A stretch of 64,000 nucleotides of DNA from Meandrina meandrites (lineage: Eukaryota > Cnidaria > Anthozoa > Scleractinia > Meandrinidae). The notes beneath the pieces are model-generated. The model did not search any database. It saw nothing but the letters and a program-made list of their open reading frames with translations, and was not told the origin of the DNA. The DNA lies in contig OY855909.1 of assembly GCA_963693305.1 (NCBI GenBank), positions 506,001 to 570,000 of the forward strand. The letters run 5' to 3'. The position numbers and the translations under genes were made by a program. Shown here in pieces: positions 1 to 13,740 of the stretch. The stretch's first letter is position 1; the number at the start of each line of letters is the position of its first letter.

Positions 1-3000
1 ATACACGGTACACTGTACTCTGTGTGTTGTGCACTATACACGGTACACTATACGCTGTGCACTGTGCACTATACACGGTACACTGTACTCTGTGCACTGT
101 GCACTATACACAGTAGACTGTACTCTGCACTATACACGGTACACTGTACTCTATGCCCTGTGCACTAAACACGGTAAACTGTACTCTGTGCACTGTGCAC
201 TATACACGGTACACTGTACCCTGTGCACTGTGTACTATACACGGTACACTGTACTCTGTGCACTGTGCACTATACACGGTACACTGTACTCTGTGCACTA
301 TACACGGCACACTGTACTCTGTTCACTATACACGGTACACTGTACTCTGTGCACTGTACACCATACACGGTACACAGTACTCTGTGCACTATACACGGTA
401 CACTGTACTCTGTGCGCTGTGCACTATACACGGTACACTGTACTCTGTGCACTGTGCACTGTGCATTATACACGGTACACTGTACTCCGTGCACTGTGCA
501 CTGTGCACTATACACGGTACACTGTACTCTGTGCACTGTGCACTATACACGGTACACTGTACTCTGTGCACTGTGCACTATACACGGTACACTGTACTCT
601 TTGCACTGTGCACTATACACGGTACACTGGACTCAGTGCACTATGCACTATGCACGGTACACTGTACTCTGTGCACTGTGCACTATACACTGTACACTCT
701 ACTCTGTGCACTATACATGGTACACTGTACTCTGTGCACTATACACAGTACACTGTACTCTCTGCACTGTGCACTGTGCACTATACATGGTACACTGTAC
801 TCTGTGCACTGTGCACTATACACGGTATAGTAGTATATACTGTATATACACGGTATATATACGGTATATACACGGTATATACACTGTACTCTGTGCGCTG
901 TGCACTATACACGGTACACTGTACTCTGTGCACTGTGCACTGTGCACTATACACGGTACACTGTACTCTGTGCACTGTGCACTATACACGGTACACTGTA
1001 CTCTGTGCACTGTGCACTATACACGGTACACTGGACTCAGTGCACTGTGCTCTATACACGGTACACTGTACTCTGTGCACTGTGCACTATGTACGGTACA
1101 CTGTACTCTGTGCACTATACACGGTAAACTGTACTCTTAACACTATACACGGTACACTGTACTCTGTGCACTATACACAGTACACTGTACTCTCTGCACT
1201 GTGCACTATGCATGGTACACTGTACTCTGTGCACTGTGCACTATACACGGTACACTCTACTCTGTGCACTATACACGGTACACTGTACTCTGTGCACTAT
1301 ACACGGTACACTGTACTCTGTGCACTATACACGGTACACTGTACTCTGTGCACCGTGCACTATACACGGTACACTGTACTCTGTGCACTGTGCACTATAC
1401 ACGGTGCACTGTACTCTGTGCACTGTGCACTATACACGGTACACTGTACTCTGTGCACTGTGCACTATACACGGTACACTTTACCCTGTGCACTGTGTAC
1501 TATACACGGTACACTGTACTCTGTGCACTGTGCACTATACACTGTACACTCTACTCTGTGCACTATACACGGTACACTGTACTCTGTACACTATACACAG
1601 TACACTGTAGTCTCTGCACTGTGCACTGTGCACTATACATGGTACACTGTAATCTGTGCACTGTGCACTATACACGGTATAGTAGTATATACTGTATATA
1701 CACGGTATATATACGGTATATACACGGTATATATACTGTACTCTGTGCGCTGTGCACTATACACGGTACACTGTACTCTGTACACTGTGCACTGTGCACT
1801 ATACACGGTACACTGTACTCTGTGCACTGTGCACTATACACGGTACACTGTACTCTGTGCACTGTGCACGATACACGGTACACTGGACTCAGTGCACTGT
1901 GCTCTATACACGGTACACTGTACTCTGTGCACTGTGCACTATATACGGTACACTGTACTCTGTGCACTATACACGGTACACTGTACTCTTTGCACTATAC
2001 ACGGTACACTGTACTCTGTGCACTATACACAGTACACTGTACTCTCTGCACTGTGCACTATGCATGGTACACTGTACTCTGTGCACTGTGCACTATACAC
2101 GGTACACTCTACTCTGTGCACTATACACGGTACACTGTACTCTGTGCTCTATACACGGTACACTGTACTCTGTGCACTATACACGGTACACTGTACTCTG
2201 TGCACCGTGCACTATACACGGTACACTGTACTCTGTGCACTGTGCACTATACACGGTGCACTGTACTCTGTGCACTGTGCACTATACACGGTACACTGTA
2301 CTCTTTGCACTGTGCACTATACACGGTACACTTTACCCTGTGCACTGTGTACTATACACGGTACACTGTACTCTGTGCACTGTGCACTATACACGGTACA
2401 CTGTACTCTGTGCACTATACACGGCACACTGTACTCTGTTCATTATACACGGTACACTGTACTCTGTTCACTGTACACCATACACGGTACACAGAACTCT
2501 GTGCACTATACACGGTACACTGTACTCTATGCCCTGTGCACTAAACACGGTACACTGTACTCTGTGCACTGTGCACTATAAACGGTACACTGTACACTGT
2601 GCACTGTGTACTATACACGGTGCACTTTACTCTGTGCACTGTGCACTATACACGGTACACTGTACTCTATGCCCTGTGCACTAAACACGGTACACTGTAC
2701 TCTGTGGACTGTGCACTATACACGGTACACTGTACTCTGTGCGCTGTGCACTATACACGGTACACTGTACTCTGTGCACTGTGCACTGTGCATTATACAC
2801 GGTACACTGTACTCAATGCACTGTGCACTATACACGGTACACTGTACTCTGTGCACTGTGCACTATACACGGTACACTGGACTCAGTGCACTGTGCACTA
2901 TGCACGGTACACTGTACTCTGTGCACTGTGCACTATACACGGTACACTCTACTCTGTACACTATACACGGTACACTGTACTCTGTGCACTATACACGGTA

Positions 3001-3020
3001 CACTGTACTCTGTGCACTGT
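1..3020 (+). repeat. 7-bp-module satellite, block 1 (forward)
   Basis: Satellite built from five 7-bp modules: CACTATA, CACGGTA, CACTGTA, CTCTGTG and CACTGTG. Four of them make a 28-bp unit. One or two extra CACTGTG modules give 35- or 42-bp units. This block carries GTATATAC-rich islands at about 824-883 and 1675-1737. Its first 2.5 kb closely matches 11,082-13,580 (both islands offset by 11,081 bp). The long open frames are a by-product: the forward unit contains no stop triplet in any frame. No gene is seen. Confidence 0.95.
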
Positions 3021-4690
3021 GCACAGTGTACCGTGTAAAGTGCAGAGTACAGTGTACTGTGTATAGTGCACAGTGCACAGAGTACAGTGTACCGTGTATA
3101 GTGCACAGTGCAGAGGGTACAGTGTACCGTGTATAGTGCACAGCACACAGAGTACAGTGTACCGTGTATAGTCCACAGTACACAGAGTACAGTGCACCGT
3201 GTATAGTGCACAGTGCACAGAGTACAGTGTACCGTGTATAGTGCACAGTGCACAGAGTACAGTGTACCGTGTATAGTGCACAGTGCACAGAGTACAGTGT
3301 ACCACGTATAGTGCACAGGGCACAGAGTACAGTGTACCGTGGATAGTGCACAGAGTACAGGGAACTGTGTATAGTGGACAGTGCACAGAGTACAGTGTAC
3401 CGTGTATAGTGCACAGTGCACAGTGTACCATGTATAGTGAACAGAGTACAGTGTACCGTGTATAGTACACAGTGCACAGAGTACAGTGTACCGTGTATAG
3501 TGCACAGTGGAGAGAGTACAGTGTACCGTGTATTGTGCACAGAGTACAGTGTACAGTCTATGGTGCACAGTGCACAGAGTACAGTGTACCGTGTATAGTG
3601 CACAGAGTACAGTGTACCGTGTATAGTGCAAAGAGTACAGTGTACCGTGTATAGTGCACAGAGTAGAGTGTACCGTGTATAGTGCACAGTGCACAGAGTA
3701 CAGTGTACCGTGCATCGTGCACAGTGCAGAGAGTACAGTGTACCGTGTATAGTGCACAGAGTACAGTGTAGCTTGTATAGTGCAAAGAGTACAGTGTACC
3801 GTGTATAGTGCACAGAGTAGAGTGTACCGTGTATAGTGCACAGTGCACAGAGTACAGTGTACCGTGCATCGTGCACAGTGCAGAGAGTACAGTGTACCGT
3901 GTATAGTGCACAGAGTACAGTGTAGCGTGTATAGTGCAAAGAGTACAGTGTACCGTGTATAGTGCACAGAGTACAGTGTACCGTGTATAGTGCACAGTGC
4001 TTAGAGTACAGTGTACCGTGTATAGAGCACAGTGCACTGAGTCCAGTGTACCGTGTATAGTGCACAGTGCACAGAGTACAGTGTATACGTACCGTGTATA
4101 GTGCACAGTGCACAGAGTACAGTGTACCGTGTATAGTGCACAGTGCACAGTGCACAGAGTACAGTGTACCGTGTATAGTGCACAGCGCACAGAGTACAGT
4201 GTATATACCGTGTATATACCGTGTATATACCGTATATACTACTATACCGTGTATAGTGCACAGTGCGCAGAGTACAGTGTACCGTGTATAGTGCACAGTG
4301 CACAGTGCACAGAGTACAATGTACCGTGTATAGTGCACAGAGTACAGTGTACCATGTATAGTGCACAGAATAGAGTGTACCGTGTATAGTGCACAGTGCA
4401 CATAGTACAGTTTACCGTGCATAGTGCACAGTGCACTGAGTCCAGTGTACCGTGTATAGTGCACAGTGCACAGAGTACAGTGTACCGTGTATAGTGCACA
4501 GTGCACAGAGTACAGTGTACCGTGTATAGTGCACAGTGCACAGTGCACAGAGTACAGTGTACCATGTATAGTGCACAGTGCACAGTGCACAAAGTACAGT
4601 GTACCGTGTATAGTGCACAGCGCACAGAGTACAGTCTACCGTGTATAGTGCACAGAGTACTGTGTACCGTGTATGGTGTACAGTGCACAC
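3021..4690 (-). repeat. 7-bp-module satellite, block 2 (reverse)
   Basis: The same satellite continues in reverse complement after a switch near 3,020. A reverse-oriented GTATATAC island lies at about 4199-4250. The block ends in the palindrome ACACGTGT at 4687-4694, where the orientation returns to forward. No gene is seen. Confidence 0.93.
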
Positions 4691-7600
4691 GTGTACTCTG
4701 TGTGCTGTGCACTATGCACGGTACACTGTACGCTGTGCACTGTGCACTATACACGGTACACTGTACTCTGTGGAGTGTGCACTATACACAGTACACTGTA
4801 CTCTGCACTATACACGGTACACTGTACTCTATGCCCTGTGCACTAAACACGGTACACTGTACTCTGTGCACTGTGAACTATACTCGGTACACTGTACCCT
4901 CTGCACTGTGTACTATAAACGGTACACTGTACTCTGTGCACTGTGCACTGCACACGGTACACTGTACTATGTTCACTATACACGGTACACTGTACCCTGT
5001 GCACTGTACTCTGTGCACTGTACACTATACACGGTACACGGTACACTGTACTCTGTGCACTATACACGGTACACTGTACTCTGTGCACTGTGCACTATAC
5101 ACGGTACACTGTACTCTGTGCACTGTGCACTATACACGGTACACTGTACTCTGTGCACTGTGCACTATACACGGTACACTGTACTCTGTGCACTGTGCAC
5201 TGTTTTCTAATACACGGTACACTGTACTCTGTGCACTATACACATTACACTGTACTCTGTGCACTGTGCACTATTAACGGGACACTGTACTCTGTGCACT
5301 GTACACCATACACGGTACACAGTACAGAGTACACTATACACGGTACACTGTACTCTGTGCACTATACACGGTACACTGTACTCTGTGCACTGTGCACTAA
5401 ACACGGTACACTGTACTCTGTGCACTGTGCACTATACATGGTACACTGTACCCTGTGCACTGTGTACTATACACGGTACACTGTACTCTGTGCACTGTGC
5501 ACTATACACGGTACACTGTACTCTGTGCATTATACACGGCACACTGTACTCTGTTCACTATACACGGTACACTGTACTCTGTGCACTGTGCACTATAGAC
5601 GGTACACTGTACTCTGTGCACTGTGCACTATACACGGTACACTGTACTCTGTGCACTGTTCACTATACACGGTACACTACTCTGTGCACTGTGCACTATA
5701 CACGGTACACTGTACTCTGTGTGCTGTGCACTATACACGGTACACTGTACGCTGTGCACTGTGCACTATACACGGTACACTGTACTCTGTGCACTGTGCA
5801 CTATACACAGTACACTGTACTCTGCACTATACACGGTACACTGTACTCTATGCCCTGTGCACTAAACACGGTACACTGTACTCTGTGCACTGTGCACTAT
5901 ACACGGTACACTGTACCCTGTGCACTGTGTACTATACACGGTACACTGTACTCTGTGCACTGTGCACTATACACGGTACACTGTACTCTGTGCACTATAC
6001 ACGGCACACTGTACTCTGTTCACTATACACGGTACACTGTACTCTGTGCACTGTACACCATACACGGTACACAGTACTCTGTGCACTATACACGGTACAC
6101 TGTACTCTGTGCGCTGTGCACTATACACGTTACACTGTACTCTGTGCACTGTGCACTGTGCACTATACATGGTACACTGTACTCTGTGCACTGTGCACTG
6201 TGCACTATACACGGTACACTGTACTCTGTGCACTGTGCACTATACACGGTACACTGTACTCTGTGCACTATACACGGTACACTGTACTCTGTGCACTATA
6301 CACGCTACACTGTACTCTGTGCACTATACACGGTACACTGTACTCTCTGCACTGTGCACGATGCACGGTACACTGTACTCTGTGCACTGTGCACTATACA
6401 CGGTACACTCTACTCTGTGCACTATACACGGTACACTGTACTCTTTGCACTATACACGGTACACTGTACTCTGTGCACTATACACGGTACACTGTACTCT
6501 GTGCACTGTGCACCATACACGGTACACGGTACTCTGTGCACAATACACGGTACACTGTACTCTCTGCACTGTGCACTATACACGGTACACTGTACTCTGT
6601 GCACTGTACACCATACACGGTACACAGTACTCTGTGCACTATACACGGTACACTGTACTCTATGCCCTGTGAACTAAACACGGTACACTGTACTCTGTGC
6701 ACTGTGCACTATACACGGTACACTGTACTCTGTGCACTGTGCACTATACACGGTACACTGTACTCTGTGCACTATACACGGTACACTGTACTCTCTGCAC
6801 TGTGCACTATGCACGGTACACTGTACTCTGGGCACTATACACGGTACACTCTACTCTGTGCACTATACACGGTACACTGTACTCTGTGCACTATACACGG
6901 TACACTGTACTCTGTGCACTATACACAGTACACTGTACTCGTTGCACTGTGCACCATACACGGTACACTGTACTCTGTGCACAATACACGGTACACTGTA
7001 CTCTGTGCACAATACACGGTACACTGTACTCTCTGCACTGTGCACTATACACGGTACACTGTACTCTGTGCACTGTACACCATACATGGTACACAGTACT
7101 CTGTGCACTATACACGGTACACTGTACTCTATGCCCTGTGCACTAAACACGGTACACTGTACTCTGTGCACTGTGCACTATACACGGTACACTGTACTCT
7201 GTGCACTGTGCACTATACACGGTACACTGTACTCTGTGCACTATACACGGTACACTGTACTCTCTGCACTGTTCACTATGCACGGTACACTGTACTCTGG
7301 GCACTATACACGGTACACTCTACTCTGTGCACTATACACGGTACACTGTACTCTGTGCACTATACACGGTACACTGTACTCTGTGCACTATACACAGTAC
7401 ACTGTACTCTTTGCACTGTGCACCATACACGGTACACTGTACTCTGTGCACAATACACGGTACACTGTACTCTCTGCACTGTGCAATATACACGGTACAC
7501 TGTACTCTGTTCACTGTACACCATACACAGTACACAGTACTCTGTGCACTATACACGGTACACTGTACTCTATGCCCTGTGCACTAAACACGGTACACTG

Positions 7601-10600
7601 TACTCTGTGCACTGTGCACTATACACGGTACACTGTACCCTGTGCACTGTGTACTATACACGGTACACTGTACTCTGTGCACTGTGCACTATACACGGTA
7701 CACTGTACTCTGTGCACTATACACGGCACACTGTACTCTGTTCACTATACACGGTACACTGTACTCTGTGCACTGTACACCATACACGGTACACAATACT
7801 CTGTGCACTATACACGGTATACTGTACACTGTGCACTGTGCACTATACACGGTACACTGTACCCTGTGCACTGTGTACTATACACGGTACACTGTACTCT
7901 GTGCACTGTACACTATACACGGTACACTATACTCTGTGCACTATACACGGCACACTGTACTCTGTTCACTATACACGGTACACTGTACTCTGTGCACTGT
8001 ACACCATACACGGTACACAGTACTCTGTGCACTATACACGATACACTGTACTCTATGCGCTGTGCACTATACACGGTACACTGTACTCTGTGCACTGTGC
8101 ACTGTGCACTGTGCACTATACACGGTACACTGTACTCTGTGCACTGTGCACTATACACGGTACACTGTACTCTGTGCACTGTGCACTGTTTTCTAATACA
8201 CGGTACACTGTACTCTGTGCACTATACACAGTACACTGTACTCTGTGCACTGTGCACTATTAACGGGACACTGTACTCTGTGCACTGTACACCATACACG
8301 GTACACAGTACTCTGTGCACTATACACGGTACACTGTACTCTGTGCGCTGTGCACTATACACGGTACACTGTACTCTGTGCACTGTGAACTGTGCACTAT
8401 ACACGGTACACTCTACTCTGTGCACTGTGCACTATACACGGTACACTGTACTCTGTGCACTGTGTACTATACACGGTACACTGTACTATGTTCACTATAC
8501 ATGGTACACTGTGCACTGTGCCCTATACACGGTACACTGTACTCTGTGCACTGTCCACTATACACAGTACCCTGTACTCTGTGCACTATCCACGGTACAC
8601 TGTACTCTGTGCCCTGTGCACTATACGTGGTACACTGTACTCTGTGCACTGTGCACTATACACGGTACACTGTACTCTGTGCACTGTGCACTATACACGG
8701 TACACTGTACTCTGTGCACTGTGCACTATACACGGTGCACTGTACTCTGTGCACTGTGCACTATACACGGTACACTGTACTCTGTGTGCTGTGCACTATA
8801 CACGGTACACTGTACGCTGTGCACTGTGCACTATACACGGTACACTGTACTCTGTGCACTGTGCACTATACACAGTACACTGTACTCTGCACTTTACACG
8901 GTACACTGTACTCTATGCCCTGTGCACTAAACACGGTACACTGTACTCTGTGCACTGTGCACTATACACGGTACACTGTACTCTGTGCACTGTGCACTAT
9001 ACACGGTACACTGTACTATGTGCACTATACACGGTACACTGTACTATGTTCACTATACACGGTACACTGTACTCTGTGCACTGTACTCTGTGCACTGTAC
9101 ACTATACACGGTACACTGTACTCTGTGCACTATACACGGTACACTGTACTCTGTGCACTGTGCACTATACACGGTACACTGTACTCTGTGCACTGTGCAC
9201 TATACACGGTACACTGTACTCTGTGCACTGTGCACTATACACGGTACACTGTACTCTGTGCACTGTGCACTATACACGGTACACTGTACTCTGTGTGTTG
9301 TGCACTATACACGGTACACTATACGCTGTGCACTGTGCACTATACACGGTACACTGTACTCTGTGCACTGTGCACTATACACAGTAGACTGTACTCTGCA
9401 CTATACACGGTACACTGTACTCTATGCCCTGTGCACTAAACACGGTACACTGTACTCTGTGCACTGTGCACTATACACGGTACACTGTACCCTGTGCACT
9501 GTGTACTATACACGGTACACTGTACTCTGTGCACTGTGCACTATACACGGTACACTGTACTCTGTGCACTATACACGGCACACTGTACTCTGTTCACTAT
9601 ACACGGTGCACTGTACTCTGTGCACTGTACACCATACACGGTACACAATACTCTGTGCACTATACACGGTATACTGTACACTGTGCACTGTGCACTATAC
9701 ACGGTACACTGTACCCTGTGCACTGTGTACTATACACGGTACACTGTACTCTGTGCACTGTACACTATACACGGTACACTATACTCTGTGCACTATACAC
9801 GGCACACTGTACTCTGTTCACTATACACGGTACACTGTACTCTGTGCACTGTACACCATACACGGTACACAGTACTCTGTGCACTATACACGATACACTG
9901 TACTCTATGCGCTGTGCACTATACACGGTACACTGTACTCTGTGCACTGTGCACTGTGCACTATACACGGTACACTGTACTCTGTGCACTGTGCACTATA
10001 CACGGTACACTGTACTCTGTGCACTGTGCACTGTTTTCTAATACACGGTACACTGTACTCTGTGCACTATACACAGTACACTGTACTCTGTGCACTGTGC
10101 ACTATTAACGGGACACTGTACTCTGTGCACTGTACACCATACACGGTACACAGTACTCTGTGCACTATACACGGTACACTGTACTCTGTGCGCTGTGCAC
10201 TATACACGGTACACTGTACTCTGTGCACTGTGAACTGTGCACTATACACGGTACACTCTACTCTGTGCACTGTGCACTATACACGGTACACTGTACTCTG
10301 TGCACTGTGTACTATACACGGTACACTGTACTCTGTTCACTATACATGGTACACTGTGCACTGTGCCCTATACACGGTACACTGTACTCTGTGCACTGTC
10401 CACTATACACAGTACCCTGTACTCTGTGCACTATCCACGGTACACTGTACTCTGTGCCCTGTGCACTATACGTGGTACACTGTACTCTGTGCACTGTGCA
10501 CTATACACGGTACACTGTACTCTGTGCACTGTGCACTATACACGGTACACTGTACTCTGTGCACTGTGCACTATACACGGTGCACTGTACTCTGTGCACT

Positions 10601-11268
10601 GTGCACTATACACGGTACACTGTACTCTGTGTGCTGTGCACTATACACGGTACACTGTACGCTGTGCACTGTGCACTATACACGGTACACTGTACTCTGT
10701 GCACTGTGCACTATACACAGTACACTGTACTCTGCACTTTACACGGTACACTGTACTCTATGCCCTGTGCACTAAACACGGTACACTGTACTCTGTGCAC
10801 TGTGCACTATACACGGTACACTGTACTCTGTGCACTGTGCACTATACACGGTACACTGTACTATGTGCACTATACACGGTACACTGTACTATGTTCACTA
10901 TACACGGTACACTGTACTCTGTGCACTGTACTCTGTGCACTGTACACTATACACGGTACACTGTACTCTGTGCACTATACACGGTACACTGTACTCTGTG
11001 CACTGTGCACTATACACGGTACACTGTACTCTGTGCACTGTGCACTATACACGGTACACTGTACTCTGTGCACTGTGCACTATACACGGTACACTGTACT
11101 CTGTGCACTGTGCACTATACACGGTACACTGTACTCTGTGTGTTGTGCACTATACACGGTACACTATACGCTGTGCACTGTGCACTATACACGGTACACT
11201 GTACTCTGTGCACTGTGCACTATACACAGTAGACTGTACTCTGCACTATACACGGTACACTGTACTCT

Positions 11269-13740
11269 ATGCCCTGTGCACTATACACGGTACACTGTAC
11301 CCTGTGCACTGTGTACTATACACGGTACACTGTACTCTGTGCACTGTGCACTATACACGGTACACTGTACTCTGTGCACTATACACGGCACACTGTACTC
11401 TGTTCACTATACACGGTACACTGTACTCTGTGCACTGTACACCATACACGGTACACAGTACTCTGTGCACTATACACGGTACACTGTACTCTGTGCGCTG
11501 TGCACTATACACGGTACACTGTACTCTGTGCACTGTGCACTGTGCATTATACACGGTACACTGTACTCCGTGCACTGTGCACTGTGCACTATACACGGTA
11601 CACTGTACTCTGTGCACTGTGCACTATACACGGTACACTGTACTCTGTGCACTGTGCACTATACACGGTACACTGTACTCTTTGCACTGTGCACTATACA
11701 CGGTACACTGGACTCAGTGCACTATGCACTATGCACGGTACACTGTACTCTGTGCACTGTGCACTATACACTGTACACTCTACTCTGTGCACTATACATG
11801 GTACACTGTACTCTGTGCACTATACACAGTACACTGTACTCTCTGCACTGTGCACTGTGCACTATACATGGTACACTGTACTCTGTGCACTGTGCACTAT
11901 ACACGGTATAGTAGTATATACTGTATATACACGGTATATATACGGTATATACACGGTATATACACTGTACTCTGTGCGCTGTGCACTATACACGGTACAC
12001 TGTACTCTGTGCACTGTGCACTGTGCACTATACACGGTACACTGTACTCTGTGCACTGTGCACTATACACGGTACACTGTACTCTGTGCACTGTGCACTA
12101 TACACGGTACACTGGACTCAGTGCACTGTGCTCTATACACGGTACACTGTACTCTGTGCACTGTGCACTATATACGGTACACTGTACTCTGTGCACTATA
12201 CACGGTACACTGTACTCTTAACACTATGCACGGTACACTGTACTCTGTGCACTATACACAGTACACTGTACTCTCTGCACTGTGCACTATGCATGGTACA
12301 CTGTACTCTGTGCACTGTGCACTATACACGGTACACTCTACTCTGTGCACTATACACGGTACACTGTACTCTGTGCACTATACACGGTACACTGTACTCT
12401 GTGCACTATACACGGTACACTGTACTCTGTGCACCGTGCACTATACACGGTACACTGTACTCTGTGCACTGTGCACTATACACGGTGCACTGTACTCTGT
12501 GCACTGTGCACTATACACGGTACACTGTACTCTGTGCACTGTGCACTATACACGGTACACTTTACCCTGTGCACTGTGTACTATACACGGTACACTGTAC
12601 TCTGTGCACTGTGCACTATACACTGTACACTCTACTCTGTGCACTATACACGGTACACTGTACTCTGTACACTATACACAGTACACTGTAGTCTCTGCAC
12701 TGTGCACTGTGCACTATACATGGTACACTGTACTCTGTGCACTGTGCACTATACACGGTATAGTAGTATATACTGTATATACACCGTATATATACGGTAT
12801 ATACACGGTATATATACTGTACTCTGTGCGCTGTGCACTATACACGGTACACTGTACTCTGTACACTGTGCACTGTGCACTATACACGGTACACTGTACT
12901 CTGTGCACTGTGCACTATACACGGTACACTGTACTCTGTGCACTGTGCACGATACACGGTACACTGGACTCAGTGCACTGTGCTCTATACACGGTACACT
13001 GTACTCTGTGCACTGTGCACTATATACGGTACACTGTACTCTGTGCACTATACACGGTACACTGTACTCTTTGCACTATACACGGTACACTGTACTCTGT
13101 GCACTATACACAGTACACTGTACTCTCTGCACTGTGCACTATGCATGGTACACTGTACTCTGTGCACTGTGCACTATACACGGTACACTCTACTCTGTGC
13201 ACTATACACGGTACACTGTACTCTGTGCTCTATACACGGTACACTGTACTCTGTGCACTATACACGGTACACTGTACTCTGTGCACCGTGCACTATACAC
13301 GGTACACTGTACTCTGTGCACTGTGCACTATACACGGTGCACTGTACTCTGTGCACTGTGCACTATACACGGTACACTGTACTCTTTGCACTGTGCACTA
13401 TACACGGTACACTTTACCCTGTGCACTGTGTACTATACACGGTAAACTGTACTCTGTGCACTGTGCACTATACACGGTACACTGTACTCTGTGCACTATA
13501 CACGGTACACTGTACTCTTAACACTATACACGGTACACTGTACTCTGTGCACTATACACAGTACACTGTACTCTCTGCACTGTGCACTATACACGGTACA
13601 CTGTACTCTGTGTGTTGTGCACTATACACGGTACACTATACGCTGTGCACTGTGCACTATACACGGTACACTGTACTCTGTGCACTGTGCACTATACACA
13701 GTAGACTGTACTCTGCACTATACACGGTACACTGTACTCT
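11269..13740 (+). repeat. Higher-order satellite unit of 2,472 bp, copy 1
   Basis: This segment and the one beginning at 13,741 contain the same succession of variant units and the same pair of GTATATAC islands, at a constant 2,472-bp offset. Each carries an equal-length 750-codon satellite frame. It is a recent segmental tandem duplication within the array. Confidence 0.85.

Noticed and set aside
270..536. Reverse-strand frames of 60-100 codons encoding HRVQCTVYSAQC-type repeats
   Set aside because: Same satellite read on the other strand. They end wherever the unit's TAG falls in frame.
29..2581. 850-codon open frame, and many similar frames throughout 1-31,170 and 54,747-64,000
   Set aside because: Pure translation of the stop-free satellite in the forward direction. 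Neighbouring frames are equally open, there is no promoter-like start, and the starts are random variant ATGs.
1..3020. CRISPR-like array of 28-bp repeats with 7-bp spacers
   Set aside because: The spacers are themselves repeat modules, no unique spacers or cas genes exist, and the context is eukaryotic.
1..3020. Telomere repeat based on a 7-bp unit
   Set aside because: The modules are mixed and not G-strand biased like known heptameric telomeres, the orientation flips several times, and the array is internal to a palindrome.
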